From positions 186,001 to 250,000 of the forward strand of contig NZ_SOBH01000003.1 of assembly GCF_004365635.1 (NCBI RefSeq): a stretch of 64,000 nucleotides of DNA, read 5' to 3'. The notes under the pieces were generated by a model. It searched no databases and had not been told where the DNA came from. It was given only the letters and a program-made list of their open reading frames with translations. Position 1 is the stretch's first letter. Every line of letters starts with the position of its first letter. The translations under genes and the position numbers were made by a program. The DNA is from Litoreibacter halocynthiae. Lineage in GTDB: Bacteria > Pseudomonadota > Alphaproteobacteria > Rhodobacterales > Rhodobacteraceae. This document shows, one piece after another, positions 8,680 to 20,377 of the stretch.

Positions 8680-9726
8680 TTACGAAGCGGCACGTGCGAC
8701 CATGCCGAACAAATCGCGCGGATCGTCGGGGTCGGCCAGCATGTCCAACTCGATAAAGGTGTCGTGGGTGGCCAGTTGGTCACGGATATAGCGCAGGGCC
8801 GAGAAGTCTTCGGTGGCGAAGCCTACGCTATCGAACAGAGTGATCTGTTGCGCGTCGCGGCGGCCTTCGGCTTGGCCGGTCATTACGCGCCATAGCTCGG
8901 TGACAGGGTGATCCTCGTCCAACTGCTGAATCTCGCCCTCGATGCGAGTCTGCGGCGGGTATTCGACGAAGATGTCGGAGCGCAGGAGGATGTCGCGGTG
9001 CAGCTCCGTCTTGCCGGGGCAGTCGCCGCCGATGGCGTTGATGTGAACGCCCGCACCTACCATGTTGTCGGTCAGGATGGTTGCGCATTGTTTGTCAGCG
9101 GTGCAGGTGGTGATGATCTGCGCGCCTGCCACGGCTTCCTCAGGCGAGGTGCAGGAAATCACGTTCAGGCCGGTTGTTGCGAGGTTTCTGGCGGCCTTCG
9201 CGGTGGCCTCGGGGTCAATGTCGTACAGGCGCACGGTGTCGATGCCGACGATGGTTTGGAACGCCAGCGCTTGGAACTCACACTGCGCGCCGTTGCCGAT
9301 CATCGCCATGACCTTTGCGCCCTTCGGTGCCAAGTATTTTGCCACCAAGGCGGAGGTTGCGGCGGTGCGCAGCGCCGTCAGGATCGTCATTTCCGACAGC
9401 AGCACCGGATAGCCATTATCGACCCGCGCCAGCACACCGAAAGCCGTCACAGTCTGGAAACCACGCGCCATGTTGGCAGGGTGGCCGTTGACGTATTTGA
9501 AGCCGTAGCTTTCGCCGTCGGAGGTTGGCATCAACTCGATAACGCCTTCGTCGGAATGCGCGGCGACGCGCGGGGTCTTGTCGAACAGCTCCCAGCGTTT
9601 GAAGTCGGTTTCAATGTAATCGGCGATCTCTGCGATCATCGGAGCGGGGCCGATCTTGTTGACCAGCTTCATCATGTTGTCGACTGAAACGAACGGGACT
9701 AGGGCGAGTTTTGAAGGCGTTGTCAT
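8680..9726 (-). CDS. ocd: Ornithine cyclodeaminase
   Basis: This 348-residue NAD-dependent enzyme turns L-ornithine into L-proline and ammonia in one step. The catalytic-lysine motif YGFKYVNGHP is at about residues 74-83 (K77), and a Rossmann NAD site IGNGAQCEFQAL follows in the middle. The segment INAIGGDCPGKTEL is characteristic of ornithine cyclodeaminase rather than alanine dehydrogenase or mu-crystallin. The length agrees with proteobacterial Ocd (about 350). GAGAGGAAA precedes the ATG. It lies 11 bases downstream of the arginase gene on the same strand, so the operon would convert arginine to ornithine and then proline. Confidence 0.96.
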   Translation of the reverse strand: MTTPSKLALVPFVSVDNMMKLVNKIGPAPMIAEIADYIETDFKRWELFDKTPRVAAHSDEGVIELMPTSDGESYGFKYVNGHPANMARGFQTVTAFGVLARVDNGYPVLLSEMTILTALRTAATSALVAKYLAPKGAKVMAMIGNGAQCEFQALAFQTIVGIDTVRLYDIDPEATAKAARNLATTGLNVISCTSPEEAVAGAQIITTCTADKQCATILTDNMVGAGVHINAIGGDCPGKTELHRDILLRSDIFVEYPPQTRIEGEIQQLDEDHPVTELWRVMTGQAEGRRDAQQITLFDSVGFATEDFSALRYIRDQLATHDTFIELDMLADPDDPRDLFGMVARAAS

Positions 9727-9737
9727 AGTGTTTCCTC

Positions 9738-10667
9738 TCAGAAGCGTTTTGTCTGGCGGTCAAGAACCTTGCGACCCATCAGGCTGGCGCATAGATCAAC
9801 CATCAGACTGGCGGTGCGGCCGCGCTCGTCCAGAAACGGGTTCAGCTCGACCATATCAAGCGAGGTAACCAGCCCGCTGTCGCAGAGCATTTCCATCACC
9901 AGATGCGCCTCGCGGAATGTGGCGCCACCGGGCACTGTTGTACCGACGGCAGGGGCGATGGATGGCTCCAGAAAATCCACATCGAGGGACACGTGCAACG
10001 CGCCGTCGGCTTCGCGCACGCGCTCTAGGAAGGCACGCAACGGCGCTGCAATGCCATGCTCGTCAATTGCACGCATGTCGCTGACTTCCACCTCGCGCTC
10101 CGCCAGTGCGGCGTTTTCCGCAGGATCAACCGAGCGGATGCCCAGCATGCACAGGTTCGCCGGATCGACAGGTGCCGCCAAGGGCGGGTAAACGTCAAAG
10201 CCGGGAAGCCCGCTGAAATACGCCACAGGGGTGCCGTGCAGGTTGCCGCTGCTGGTCGAGTCCAGCGTGTGAAAGTCTGGGTGCGCATCCAACCACAGCA
10301 CGAAGAGCGGACGGTCTTTCGATGCCCAGTGCCGCGCAATGCCGGGCACTGTTCCGATGGAAAGGCTATGATCACCGCCCAGAAAAATGGGCATGTCGGA
10401 GCTTTGAGCGGCGTCAAACGCGGCGCTTTCCAACGCCTTCGCCCACGCAACGGTCTGCGCCAGATCGTGAATGGCCCCATTTGCGTGGGTCACGTCGGGC
10501 AAATCGTTTGCGGTGACGTTGCCAATGTCGCTGACGCTGTGGCCAAGATCACCCAGAGTTTCTGCTAAGCGGGCCGTGCGAAACGCATCTGGTCCCATAA
10601 CGCAACCGGGTTGGCTGGCGCCGGATTGAACGGGCGCGCCGATAAGTGTGCATGATTTCGAGGTCAT
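9738..10667 (-). CDS. rocF: Arginase
   Basis: The 309-residue cytoplasmic manganese enzyme hydrolyses arginine to ornithine and urea. The three metal-binding signatures of the ureohydrolase family are intact: GGDHS (97-101), DAHPDFH (127-133) and SLDVDFLEP (227-235). It is first in a two-gene operon with ornithine cyclodeaminase and is divergent from an Lrp-type regulator, the usual control of arginine catabolism. A GGAGAG lies upstream of the ATG. Agmatinase or formimidoglutamase are alternatives within the superfamily, but the ornithine cyclodeaminase partner favours arginase. Confidence 0.95.
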   Translation of the reverse strand: MTSKSCTLIGAPVQSGASQPGCVMGPDAFRTARLAETLGDLGHSVSDIGNVTANDLPDVTHANGAIHDLAQTVAWAKALESAAFDAAQSSDMPIFLGGDHSLSIGTVPGIARHWASKDRPLFVLWLDAHPDFHTLDSTSSGNLHGTPVAYFSGLPGFDVYPPLAAPVDPANLCMLGIRSVDPAENAALAEREVEVSDMRAIDEHGIAAPLRAFLERVREADGALHVSLDVDFLEPSIAPAVGTTVPGGATFREAHLVMEMLCDSGLVTSLDMVELNPFLDERGRTASLMVDLCASLMGRKVLDRQTKRF

Positions 10668-10710
10668 TTCGCTCTCCTAAGTGGGTTGCATTGAAATTAT
10701 CCAAGTTATT

Positions 10711-10722
10711 TCGCAAATGCGA
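10711..10722. promoter_or_regulatory. Candidate operator between rocF and the Lrp-type regulator
   Basis: A short perfect dyad TCGCA-AA-TGCGA stands 44 bases before the rocF start in the AT-rich 134-base gap between divergent genes. Lrp/AsnC proteins usually bind imperfect dyads in such gaps and control both directions. The assignment rests only on position and symmetry. Confidence 0.4.
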
Positions 10723-10801
10723 TAATCAGTATGGAAAATATGGATATATTCTTTATCATAGTGAGCAATGAATTTATCAATATGTATATAAATGGATAAA
10801 A

Positions 10802-11224
10802 ATGGACGCAACAGATCAGAAATTAGTAGCGCTGCTAAAACAGGATGGCAGGGCGTCTGTAACGACTTTGGCCGGTGCGCTTGGGGTGTCGCGCGTGACA
10901 GTTCAGACGCGTCTGGATCGCATGAAGCACGATGGCACGATCCGCAGGTTCACCATCGAGTTGGGGCAGGTCGGGCTGGATGATTTAATCCATGCGATCA
11001 TGATGATTGAGGTCAAGGGCGCGCAAACCGCAGCGGTGGTCAAACAGCTCAGGCGCATGCCGGAGATCGTAGATTTGCACACGACAAATGGTGTCTGGGA
11101 TTTGGTTGCGCAAATCGAAACAGTCAGCCTTCCAGATTTCGACCGCATATTGCGACAGGTGCGTGAAGTGCAGGGGGTCACCGGCAGTGAGACGTCGTTG
11201 TTGCTTGACCGTGCCAGAGGGTAA
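10802..11224 (+). CDS. Lrp/AsnC-family transcriptional regulator
   Basis: The 140-residue product has an N-terminal helix-turn-helix (LLKQDGRASVTTLAGALGVSR) followed by the ligand-binding RAM domain (about 65-135), the normal two-domain layout. The first residues are DATDQKLVALL, typical of the family. It diverges from the arginase-ornithine cyclodeaminase operon and therefore probably senses an amino acid such as arginine or ornithine and controls that operon. No strong Shine-Dalgarno is seen before the ATG, and the upstream region is AT-rich. Several alternative starts exist only in other frames. Confidence 0.9.
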   Translation: MDATDQKLVALLKQDGRASVTTLAGALGVSRVTVQTRLDRMKHDGTIRRFTIELGQVGLDDLIHAIMMIEVKGAQTAAVVKQLRRMPEIVDLHTTNGVWDLVAQIETVSLPDFDRILRQVREVQGVTGSETSLLLDRARG

Positions 11225-11310
11225 TTGGAAAAAACTGATCAATTTTAATTGTTAACCGGTGTTTCAGTTGCATCTGTTTTAGTCCGCCAGACAACACTGC
11301 GAGGACAAGC

Positions 11311-12120
11311 ATGAGCGACAATTCGGCCCGCCCCATTATAATCAAGCGCAAGAAGGTTATCAGTGGTGGCGGGCATCACGGCGGTGCATGGAAGGTTGCC
11401 TATGCCGATTTTGTGACGGCGATGATGGCGTTTTTCATGTTGATGTGGCTGCTGAATGCGACGACCGAACAACAGCGCAAAGGACTCGCGGATTACTTTG
11501 CGCCGACGATTGCTATTGCTCGTGTGTCCGGAGGTGGTGCCGGGGCGTTCGGTGGAAATTCTCTATTGATCGAAAGCCGCCTGCCGCAATCCGGGCAAGG
11601 TGGTGTGCCGGAAATACTCCTGACGGAACAGGGAACCCTTGCGGGTGAAGATCAGGCGAAGCTCACCGAACTTGCGAACGGAATTCTCGGCAAGGGTGGC
11701 GACAGCCTAATCAAGGAACTCGCGCTGGAGCACATCATAACAGATGTCACTGATGAAGGTCTTGTCGTGGAGATATTCGACTTGGAAGGCGCTCCCTTGT
11801 TTGACCCTCAAAGCGGACAACCGACTTCGGTCCTGCGTGAGATATCCAAAATGCTCGTGGAGACGTTCGCAGCGGTGACCAATCGCATTTCTATTTCCAG
11901 TCATTCTCGGGCTTATCCCAGCGTGCTGATTGATAATCCTGCATGGGACGAAACAACCGCCCGCGCGCATGTTACACGCGATTTGATGGACCTTCATGGA
12001 ATGGATCCCAACCGCTTTGAGCGTTTGACGGGCTACGGTCAGAGCAAGCCATTGCTCGATGACCCGATGTCGGTCCGCAACAACCGGCTTGAAGTCACTT
12101 TGCTGCGCGAAATGCGCTGA
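11311..12120 (+). CDS. motB: Flagellar stator protein MotB
   Basis: The 269-residue inner-membrane protein anchors the stator to peptidoglycan and forms the proton channel with MotA. A cytoplasmic basic N-terminus (RPIIIKRKK) is followed by GGAWKVAYADFVTAMMAFF, with the proton-carrying aspartate D33 at the start of the single membrane helix. The C-terminal OmpA-like domain occupies about 170-265 (ISSHSRAYP, NRFERLTGYGQSKP, NNRLEVTLLRE). It is unusual that motA is about 37 kb away on the other strand; here motB heads the hook operon motB-flgE-flgK-flgL-flgI. CGAGGA precedes the ATG. Confidence 0.96.
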   Translation: MSDNSARPIIIKRKKVISGGGHHGGAWKVAYADFVTAMMAFFMLMWLLNATTEQQRKGLADYFAPTIAIARVSGGGAGAFGGNSLLIESRLPQSGQGGVPEILLTEQGTLAGEDQAKLTELANGILGKGGDSLIKELALEHIITDVTDEGLVVEIFDLEGAPLFDPQSGQPTSVLREISKMLVETFAAVTNRISISSHSRAYPSVLIDNPAWDETTARAHVTRDLMDLHGMDPNRFERLTGYGQSKPLLDDPMSVRNNRLEVTLLREMR

Positions 12121-12151
12121 CCGTTTAGCAATCTCGTTCGAATTTTATCTG

Positions 12152-12167
12152 TTAGCGCGATGTTAAG
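12152..12167 (+). promoter_or_regulatory. CtrA-like box upstream of flgE
   Basis: TTAG-N7-TTAAG lies 51 bases before the flgE start in the 97-base gap after motB. The CtrA consensus is TTAA-N7-TTAA(C), so this is one mismatch off. CtrA controls flagellar genes in Rhodobacterales and Caulobacter. No promoter hexamers could be assigned with confidence. Confidence 0.4.
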
Positions 12168-12217
12168 GCGGCGTTCGGATAGTGGCTCGCAAGACGTATG
12201 CTTCAGAAAGGCGCATT

Positions 12218-13525
12218 ATGACGATTTCCTCCTCCCTCAATGCCGGCGTCGCGGGCTTGGCCGCCAACGCAAGCCGTCTGTCAACGATTTCCGACAATAT
12301 CGCGAACTCCGGGACAAATGGCTACAAGCGTGCTGAAACACAGTTTCATTCGATGGTCATTTCGAACGGTCAGGGCAGCTATTCTGCGGGTGGCGTGCGA
12401 GTTACATCCCAACGTCTGATTGATCAGGCTGGCGCGCTTCTAACGACGACCAACTCGACTGATCTGGCCGTTCGCGGTCGGGGTTTTCTACCTATCACGA
12501 CTGAATCGGCCGTGAATTTGCAGGGCGGGGACATACCCTTCCGGCTGGCCACCACCGGATCGTTCCGCACGGATTCGCAAGGATATCTGACAACCGATAC
12601 CGGTATGGTTCTGATGGGCTGGCCTGCAGATTCAGACGGTACTGTCCCTACGTTCCCGCGTGATACCGCCGACGGGCTTCAGCCAATCCAGATCAACGTC
12701 AATCAGTTCGCAGGGGAGCCGACCACACGCATGAGCCTTGGTGTGAACCTGCCTGCAACCGAAACCGAAGCGGGTGCAAGTGGGGAGTCTCTGGAACTTT
12801 CGGTTGAGTACTTCGATAATTTGGGCACATCGCAAAATCTTCTTGTGACATACACCCCAGTGATTCCAGCATCTGGCGCGTCCAATCAATGGACCATGCA
12901 ACTCAGCGACTCTGCCAGTGGTGGTGCCGTCGTCGGGGAATACACCATGACCTTCGACGACACGCGAGGCAGCGGCGGTACGCTGGCGAGTGTTGTGCGC
13001 ACGTCAGCCGTTGGCGGGGACTATGATCCGGCCACGGGCAGTTTTCCTGTGACACTGGATGGCGGCCCGTTGGAGATCACGATCGGTGATTTGGGGTCCG
13101 GAACCGGCGTGACGCAGTTATCAGATAGTTTTGCGCCGACACAGATCACGAAAGACGGCTCTCCTGTTGGTAACATGACCTCTGTGGACGTGGACGCCAA
13201 CGGGTATGTCCAAGCTACTTTCGACATCGGAATCACGCGCACGATTTATCAAATTCCCTTGGTGGACCTGCCCAACCCGAATGGGCTGACGGCAATGGAT
13301 AATCAAACCTATGTTCCGTCGAATGACAGCGGTTCGTTTTTCCTGTGGGACGCAGGCGATGGTCCGACCGGAGACATCCTTGGCTATGCACTTGAGGAAT
13401 CGACCACTGATGTTGCTGGCGAGCTGACGGCGCTCATTCAAACGCAGCGGGCTTATTCGTCCAACGCCAAAGTGATTCAGACCGTGGACGAGATGCTGCA
13501 GGAAACGACCAATATCAAACGCTAA
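12218..13525 (+). CDS. flgE: Flagellar hook protein FlgE
   Basis: This 435-residue protein forms the hook, the curved joint between rod and filament. The N-terminal rod/hook motif is present (SLNAGVAGLAANASRLSTIS, then DNIANSGTNGYKR), and the C-terminal coil has the family ending (TQRAYSSNAKVIQTVDEML). The long central part holds the FlgE D1/D2 domains, so FlgE fits better than FlgF or FlgG, which are found elsewhere in the window. ATG 12218 is chosen over the upstream GTG at 12182 because the protein then begins MTISSSLNAG and AGAAAGG precedes it. It is exported without a cleaved signal. flgK follows 21 bases downstream. Confidence 0.95.
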   Translation: MTISSSLNAGVAGLAANASRLSTISDNIANSGTNGYKRAETQFHSMVISNGQGSYSAGGVRVTSQRLIDQAGALLTTTNSTDLAVRGRGFLPITTESAVNLQGGDIPFRLATTGSFRTDSQGYLTTDTGMVLMGWPADSDGTVPTFPRDTADGLQPIQINVNQFAGEPTTRMSLGVNLPATETEAGASGESLELSVEYFDNLGTSQNLLVTYTPVIPASGASNQWTMQLSDSASGGAVVGEYTMTFDDTRGSGGTLASVVRTSAVGGDYDPATGSFPVTLDGGPLEITIGDLGSGTGVTQLSDSFAPTQITKDGSPVGNMTSVDVDANGYVQATFDIGITRTIYQIPLVDLPNPNGLTAMDNQTYVPSNDSGSFFLWDAGDGPTGDILGYALEESTTDVAGELTALIQTQRAYSSNAKVIQTVDEMLQETTNIKR

Positions 13526-13546
13526 TTTAGAGTAGGGGGTCTTCGC

Positions 13547-14995
13547 ATGAGCATATCAGCGTCTCTTTCCAACGCAGTGTCCGGTTTGACAGCGGTATCC
13601 CGGGCGGCAGAACTGGTATCGGCCAACGTCGCGAACGCCATGACCGAAAGCTACGGGCGACGGGAGCTTTCACTTGGGGCTGCTACCGTAGGCGGCCAAG
13701 GCGCTGGTGTGAGAATCTCCGGTGTGGATCGCGTAGTCAACCAAACTGCCATCGCGGACCGTCGTCTGGCGCAAGCAGAGCTGGGCTATCAAGACGCACG
13801 CGCCAGTTTCTTTGCCTCGGTGGAGCAGACGATAGGAACGCCTGATATGGCCTCTTCGCTTTCAGCGTTTATGGACCGGTTTGACCAGAGCCTGATCGCG
13901 GCTGCGGCCAATCCATCCAGTGGCTCCCGTTTAAGCGCTGTGGTCGATAGCGCCCTGGGGCTGGTCGGGAAAATAAATGATATCTCCGCCCAGCTTGTTG
14001 GCAAACGGGAAGCTGCTGATCGATCAATAGGCTCACAGGTCGGTTTGTTGAATTCAGCCCTGACAGACGTCGACAGATTGAACCGCGAAATTCGTCAACA
14101 GGTGAATTCGGGTGGTGACCCATCAGGCCTTATGGATCAACGGCAAGCGGTGGTGGATGGTATCAGCTCGATTGTCCCCGTTCAGGCGGTGAGCCGAGAC
14201 TACGGACAAATCGCGTTGGTTACACCCAACGGCACGACCCTTGTTGACTATCAAGCAGCGCAGTTCCAGTTCACCCCGACCGGCGTAATCACACCGGATA
14301 TGTCCCTCGCAAGCGGCGCGTTGTCCGGCATTCAAATCGTCGGGGCATCTAGCGTGAACGGCTCTGCGATTGAAGCCATATCAGGTGGGGCCTTGGCCGG
14401 CGCATTTGCAGTGCGCGACCAGGATATCCCCACCGTGCAGACAAATCTGGATGCATTGTCCCGCAATCTGATAGACCGCGCCATTGCAGCGGATACGACG
14501 CTGTTGCCCGGGCAAGCCGGGCTGTTCACCGATGCTGGCGGAGCTTTGGATCCGCTGGATGAGGCCGGACTCGCCTCCAGACTTTTGGTTAATGCAGCGG
14601 TGCAAACTACTACCGGCGGCGCGTCGTGGCGAATGCGCGATGGCATTAACGCGATCACGCAGGGCCCTGCATCCGACAACACGCTTTTGAGCGCCTACGA
14701 GCAGGTCTTCTCGGCCTCTCAGCAACCGGTCAGCGGGGCATTTTCCATTGCTGGCTCAAGCTCTGCTTTGATGGGGGATTTTCTGTCACAAGTGAGCCAA
14801 AACCGGCACGGTTCTGAGCAACGGCAAAGCTTCGAAGCAACCCGGGTTCAAGCTTTCCGCGATGTAGAGCAGGCCGGTGGCGTCGATACTGATCAAGAGA
14901 TGCAAAAGCTGTTGCTGATCGAACGGAACTACGCCGCGAATGCCAAGGTTATTCAGGCCGTCGACGAAATGCTTCAATCATTGCTGAGGATATAA
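13547..14995 (+). CDS. flgK: Flagellar hook-associated protein 1 FlgK
   Basis: The 482-residue protein is the first hook-filament junction protein. The N-terminus (MSISASLSNAVSGLTAVSRA, ELVSANVANAMTESYGRR) and the C-terminus (LLLIERNYAANAKVIQAVDEML) are the paired coiled-coil ends of the rod-hook-HAP family, and the 480-residue size and position between flgE and flgL fit FlgK. The middle segment (DVDRLNREIRQQVNSGGDPSGLMDQRQAVVDGIS) is typical for FlgK. It is one base away from flgL. GTAGGGGG lies before the ATG. Confidence 0.95.
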   Translation: MSISASLSNAVSGLTAVSRAAELVSANVANAMTESYGRRELSLGAATVGGQGAGVRISGVDRVVNQTAIADRRLAQAELGYQDARASFFASVEQTIGTPDMASSLSAFMDRFDQSLIAAAANPSSGSRLSAVVDSALGLVGKINDISAQLVGKREAADRSIGSQVGLLNSALTDVDRLNREIRQQVNSGGDPSGLMDQRQAVVDGISSIVPVQAVSRDYGQIALVTPNGTTLVDYQAAQFQFTPTGVITPDMSLASGALSGIQIVGASSVNGSAIEAISGGALAGAFAVRDQDIPTVQTNLDALSRNLIDRAIAADTTLLPGQAGLFTDAGGALDPLDEAGLASRLLVNAAVQTTTGGASWRMRDGINAITQGPASDNTLLSAYEQVFSASQQPVSGAFSIAGSSSALMGDFLSQVSQNRHGSEQRQSFEATRVQAFRDVEQAGGVDTDQEMQKLLLIERNYAANAKVIQAVDEMLQSLLRI

Positions 14996-14996
14996 C

Positions 14997-16007
14997 ATGA
15001 ACTACGGCAACCTAAGTGACCTTGGCCAGAATATGATGCTGCGCAGGCAGGGTGCGGGGCTGAAAACAACGCTCGCAAAACTGACCAGCGAACTGACAAC
15101 CGGCGACAAGCAGAACCTTACGAGCCATGTCCGTGGCGACTTTGGTCCGTTGGCCGGATTGGAGCGGTCTTTGTCCCGACTGGACGGATTTGCCTTGGGG
15201 CGTTCTGACCTGCAGCTGAGGGTGTCGGGGTTGCAAACAAGTTTGGCGGCTATGCAAACTACCGTTGCCACATTTGGCACGGACCTGACCGCCGCCGCAT
15301 CGCTAGAACAGCCCGACGTTCTTGATGCTAAACTCGCCAGCGCATCAGGGCGAATGAGTCAGGTTGTGTCCTTTCTGAATACCCAAGTGTCCGGTCAGTT
15401 TTTGTTCTCTGGCGTGGCGACCGGGCAGGCACCTCTCGTTGGCTCTGAAGACATCATGCTGCATATCAATGGGCTCGCGGCTTCTTCTACTGACATCGCT
15501 GACTTCACTAATCAGGTGAACGCTTGGTTCCAAGATGTTGGCGGCGGGTTTGAGACGCTTGTCTATGGCGGCAGTGACCAATCCCAATCCAGCATCGCAA
15601 TATCGGAGCAGCACAAGATTGACCTTCCGCTTAAGGCGGATGATCAGACGTTTCGCGCGATCTTGCGGGATCTGGCAGTGGCCACCGCAATCTCCGAAGG
15701 TACTATAGCGGTTCCTCAAGATGAAAAAAGAAACGCCCTTTCAGAGGTAGGGCAAGGTTTGATTGCATCGGAGCAGGCGTTGATCGCAATGCAAAGAGAT
15801 ACCGGTGTAACTGAAAACTTGTTGACTGAGGCTGATGTGGCAGGGCGTGTAGAGCACGGCGTTTTGGATATGGCCCGATCAAAAATCACAGGTGCGGACC
15901 CTTACGAAACGGCAAGCGCGCTTGAGGCCGTACAGTACCAGATAGAGACGTTATATGTACTGACTGCCCGTACATCCCAACTCCGGCTTTCGGACTACCT
16001 GCGATGA
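14997..16007 (+). CDS. flgL: Flagellar hook-associated protein 3 FlgL
   Basis: The 336-residue protein is the second junction protein, related to flagellin at its ends. The N-terminal region (LSDLGQNMMLRRQGAGLKTTLAKLTSELTTG) and the C-terminal region (ALEAVQYQIETLYVLTARTSQLRLSDYLR) form the flagellin-like coils. It follows flgK by one base and overlaps flgI by four bases (ATGA), indicating tight coupling. Flagellin is excluded because fliC is found at 32.4 kb and this protein sits in the usual flgK-flgL pair. Confidence 0.93.
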   Translation: MNYGNLSDLGQNMMLRRQGAGLKTTLAKLTSELTTGDKQNLTSHVRGDFGPLAGLERSLSRLDGFALGRSDLQLRVSGLQTSLAAMQTTVATFGTDLTAAASLEQPDVLDAKLASASGRMSQVVSFLNTQVSGQFLFSGVATGQAPLVGSEDIMLHINGLAASSTDIADFTNQVNAWFQDVGGGFETLVYGGSDQSQSSIAISEQHKIDLPLKADDQTFRAILRDLAVATAISEGTIAVPQDEKRNALSEVGQGLIASEQALIAMQRDTGVTENLLTEADVAGRVEHGVLDMARSKITGADPYETASALEAVQYQIETLYVLTARTSQLRLSDYLR

Positions 16008-17104
16008 TCCGTGCTGTTCTTTTCTCCATTCTGTTAGCCTTGCCTACTCTGGTGTCGGCTTCCAGTGTGCGGCTGAAAGACCTTGTCGAATTCGACGGGG
16101 TTCGGGGCAACGATCTGGTGGGCTACGGTCTCGTTGTCGGGTTGAACGGTACCGGGGACGGTTTGCGCAATTCCCCGTTCACCGAGGAGATGATGATCAA
16201 CATCCTGGAGCGGCTGGGTGTGAATGTTGGCGGGGAGCAGTTCCGACCCAAAAACGTAGCTGCCGTTCTTGTGACGTCTACCCTGCCTGCTTTCAGCCGC
16301 GCAGGAAGCAAGGTTGATGTGACCGTGTCTGCAATCGGAGATGCGAAAAGCTTGCTGGGCGGGACGCTGATTATGACGCCGTTGAATGCTGCTGACGGCG
16401 ATGTCTACGTAGTCGCGCAGGGGACTGTTATTGCCGGCGGAATCTCTGCAGAAGGCGATGCTGCGCGGGTGGTGCACGGAGTTCCAACCGCCGGGATCGT
16501 GCCATCCGGCGGACGGATCGAGCGCGAAGTGGAGTTTGAATTTTCGACGCTGTCGAGTTTGCGGATGGCCTTGCGAACGCCTGATTTTTCGACCGCCGAA
16601 AAGATTGAAAATGCGATTAATACCGCGCTTGGCCGCCGTGTCGCCTTGATGTTGGATGCAGGCACGGTCGAGCTGAATATTGACGCGACGGGGATGCGAT
16701 CACCGGCGCATGTTCTGAGCCGGATAGAGAACATCATCGTTGAGCCGGAGAGACGTGCGCGGGTTGTAGTTGATCAGCGCTCCGGCACGATTGTAATGGA
16801 TGAAAATGTCCGGATTTCCAGAGTGGCGGTCGCGCAAGGCAATCTGACGCTAACGATAGACGAGGCGCCAGTGGTGGTTCAACCGAACCCGTTTAGCGAG
16901 GGCGAAACAGTGGTCGTGCCGCGAACCACGGCGACCATTGGCGAGGATCAGGGAACCGGCCTTGCGGAGATCAAACCCGGCACGACCCTGAAAGACGTGG
17001 TCTCGGGATTGAACGCTTTGGGAGTCACACCATTGGATATGATCGATATTTTGAAAAGCATTAAGGCAGCTGGAGCCTTGCATGCAGAATTTATCGTTCA
17101 GTAG
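16004..17104 (+). CDS. flgI: Flagellar P-ring protein FlgI
   Basis: The 366-residue periplasmic protein builds the P ring around the rod. A signal peptide is clear (MIRAVLFSILLALPTLVSAS, cleavage near residue 19). The mature start (SVRLKDLVEFDGVRGNDLVGYGL) and the segment VGLNGTGDGL are hallmarks of FlgI, and the length is standard. It overlaps the flgL stop by four bases and ends the motB-flgE-flgK-flgL-flgI operon. The 48-base gap to the convergent gyrB gene carries only a weak GCGCTGA/TCAGCGC stem. Confidence 0.97.
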   Translation: MIRAVLFSILLALPTLVSASSVRLKDLVEFDGVRGNDLVGYGLVVGLNGTGDGLRNSPFTEEMMINILERLGVNVGGEQFRPKNVAAVLVTSTLPAFSRAGSKVDVTVSAIGDAKSLLGGTLIMTPLNAADGDVYVVAQGTVIAGGISAEGDAARVVHGVPTAGIVPSGGRIEREVEFEFSTLSSLRMALRTPDFSTAEKIENAINTALGRRVALMLDAGTVELNIDATGMRSPAHVLSRIENIIVEPERRARVVVDQRSGTIVMDENVRISRVAVAQGNLTLTIDEAPVVVQPNPFSEGETVVVPRTTATIGEDQGTGLAEIKPGTTLKDVVSGLNALGVTPLDMIDILKSIKAAGALHAEFIVQ

Positions 17105-17152
17105 GGGCGCTGATTGACCCTGTCGAGGTGAGTTCAGCGCTCCAGCCGATTC

Positions 17153-19663
<2,511 letters not shown>

Positions 19664-19707
19664 TCAGAGCCTGTTTCGACCCCCTATTCAAGCTCGATAG
19701 GTGTTCA

Positions 19708-20334
19708 TCAGCTGACGGCAATCACCACGCCAACACCGACCAACAACCAGCCCGCGATCACGTTCATACGACGTACAGCGCCCGGGGCCTTCAGGAGCCC
19801 TCTGACGCGGTCGACCGAGGCCGCGAGCACTAGATTGCCCAATAGCGGCACGAGGAAGCTTAGGAAGCAGATCGCGGCGATGTCCCAACGGGTCACTCTT
19901 GTCAGATCGAAGAAACCGGGCAGTACACCCATGTAGAACAAAACCGCTTTCGGGTTGGACATGATCACCACGACCCCGGCGATGAAACCCGCCCACATGC
20001 CGGGACGCGTGAGGCTCGAGTTTTCCGACAGCTCTTTGTCCGCGTGACGGATCAACAATACGCCCATCGCGATGAACATTGCTACGGCGACCCATTTGAG
20101 GACGTCCATAAACCAGCTGGCCTGATCGACTATCCATGTGACGCCAAGAACCGCAATGAGCGGCCATATGACGTCCCCGACAACCACGCCGAAAGCTAAG
20201 GGCCATGCTGACCGGAATCCCCCCGACATAGCCCGCGCCAGAAGCGCGACCCAAACGGGACCGGGTGTCAGAAACAGGATGAAAAGCCCGCCAGCATAAA
20301 ACAACAATTCGAGTGGGGTGATGGTCATGGTCAA
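19708..20334 (-). CDS. LysE/RhtB-family amino acid exporter
   Basis: The 208-residue membrane protein has six hydrophobic segments. Near the N-terminus is FLTPGPVWVALLARAMSGG, the usual motif of LysE/RhtB exporters, and SNPKAVLFYMGVLPGF occurs mid-protein. These permeases export amino acids or homoserine lactone-like compounds; the substrate cannot be told. It lies between recF and gyrB on the same strand, an insertion into an otherwise conserved replication gene order. Confidence 0.92.
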   Translation of the reverse strand: MTMTITPLELLFYAGGLFILFLTPGPVWVALLARAMSGGFRSAWPLAFGVVVGDVIWPLIAVLGVTWIVDQASWFMDVLKWVAVAMFIAMGVLLIRHADKELSENSSLTRPGMWAGFIAGVVVIMSNPKAVLFYMGVLPGFFDLTRVTRWDIAAICFLSFLVPLLGNLVLAASVDRVRGLLKAPGAVRRMNVIAGWLLVGVGVVIAVS

Positions 20335-20377
20335 AAACCGTTTACAACTATACTTGTGAGATCAGTGTCGAACATCT

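Noticed and set aside
11245-11256. TTAATTGTTAAC upstream of motB as a CtrA box
   Set aside because: The two halves are only three bases apart instead of seven; only a half-site could be argued.
17106-17140. Terminator between flgI and gyrB
   Set aside because: The GCGCTGA/TCAGCGC arms are seven bases with a 20-base loop and no T-run.
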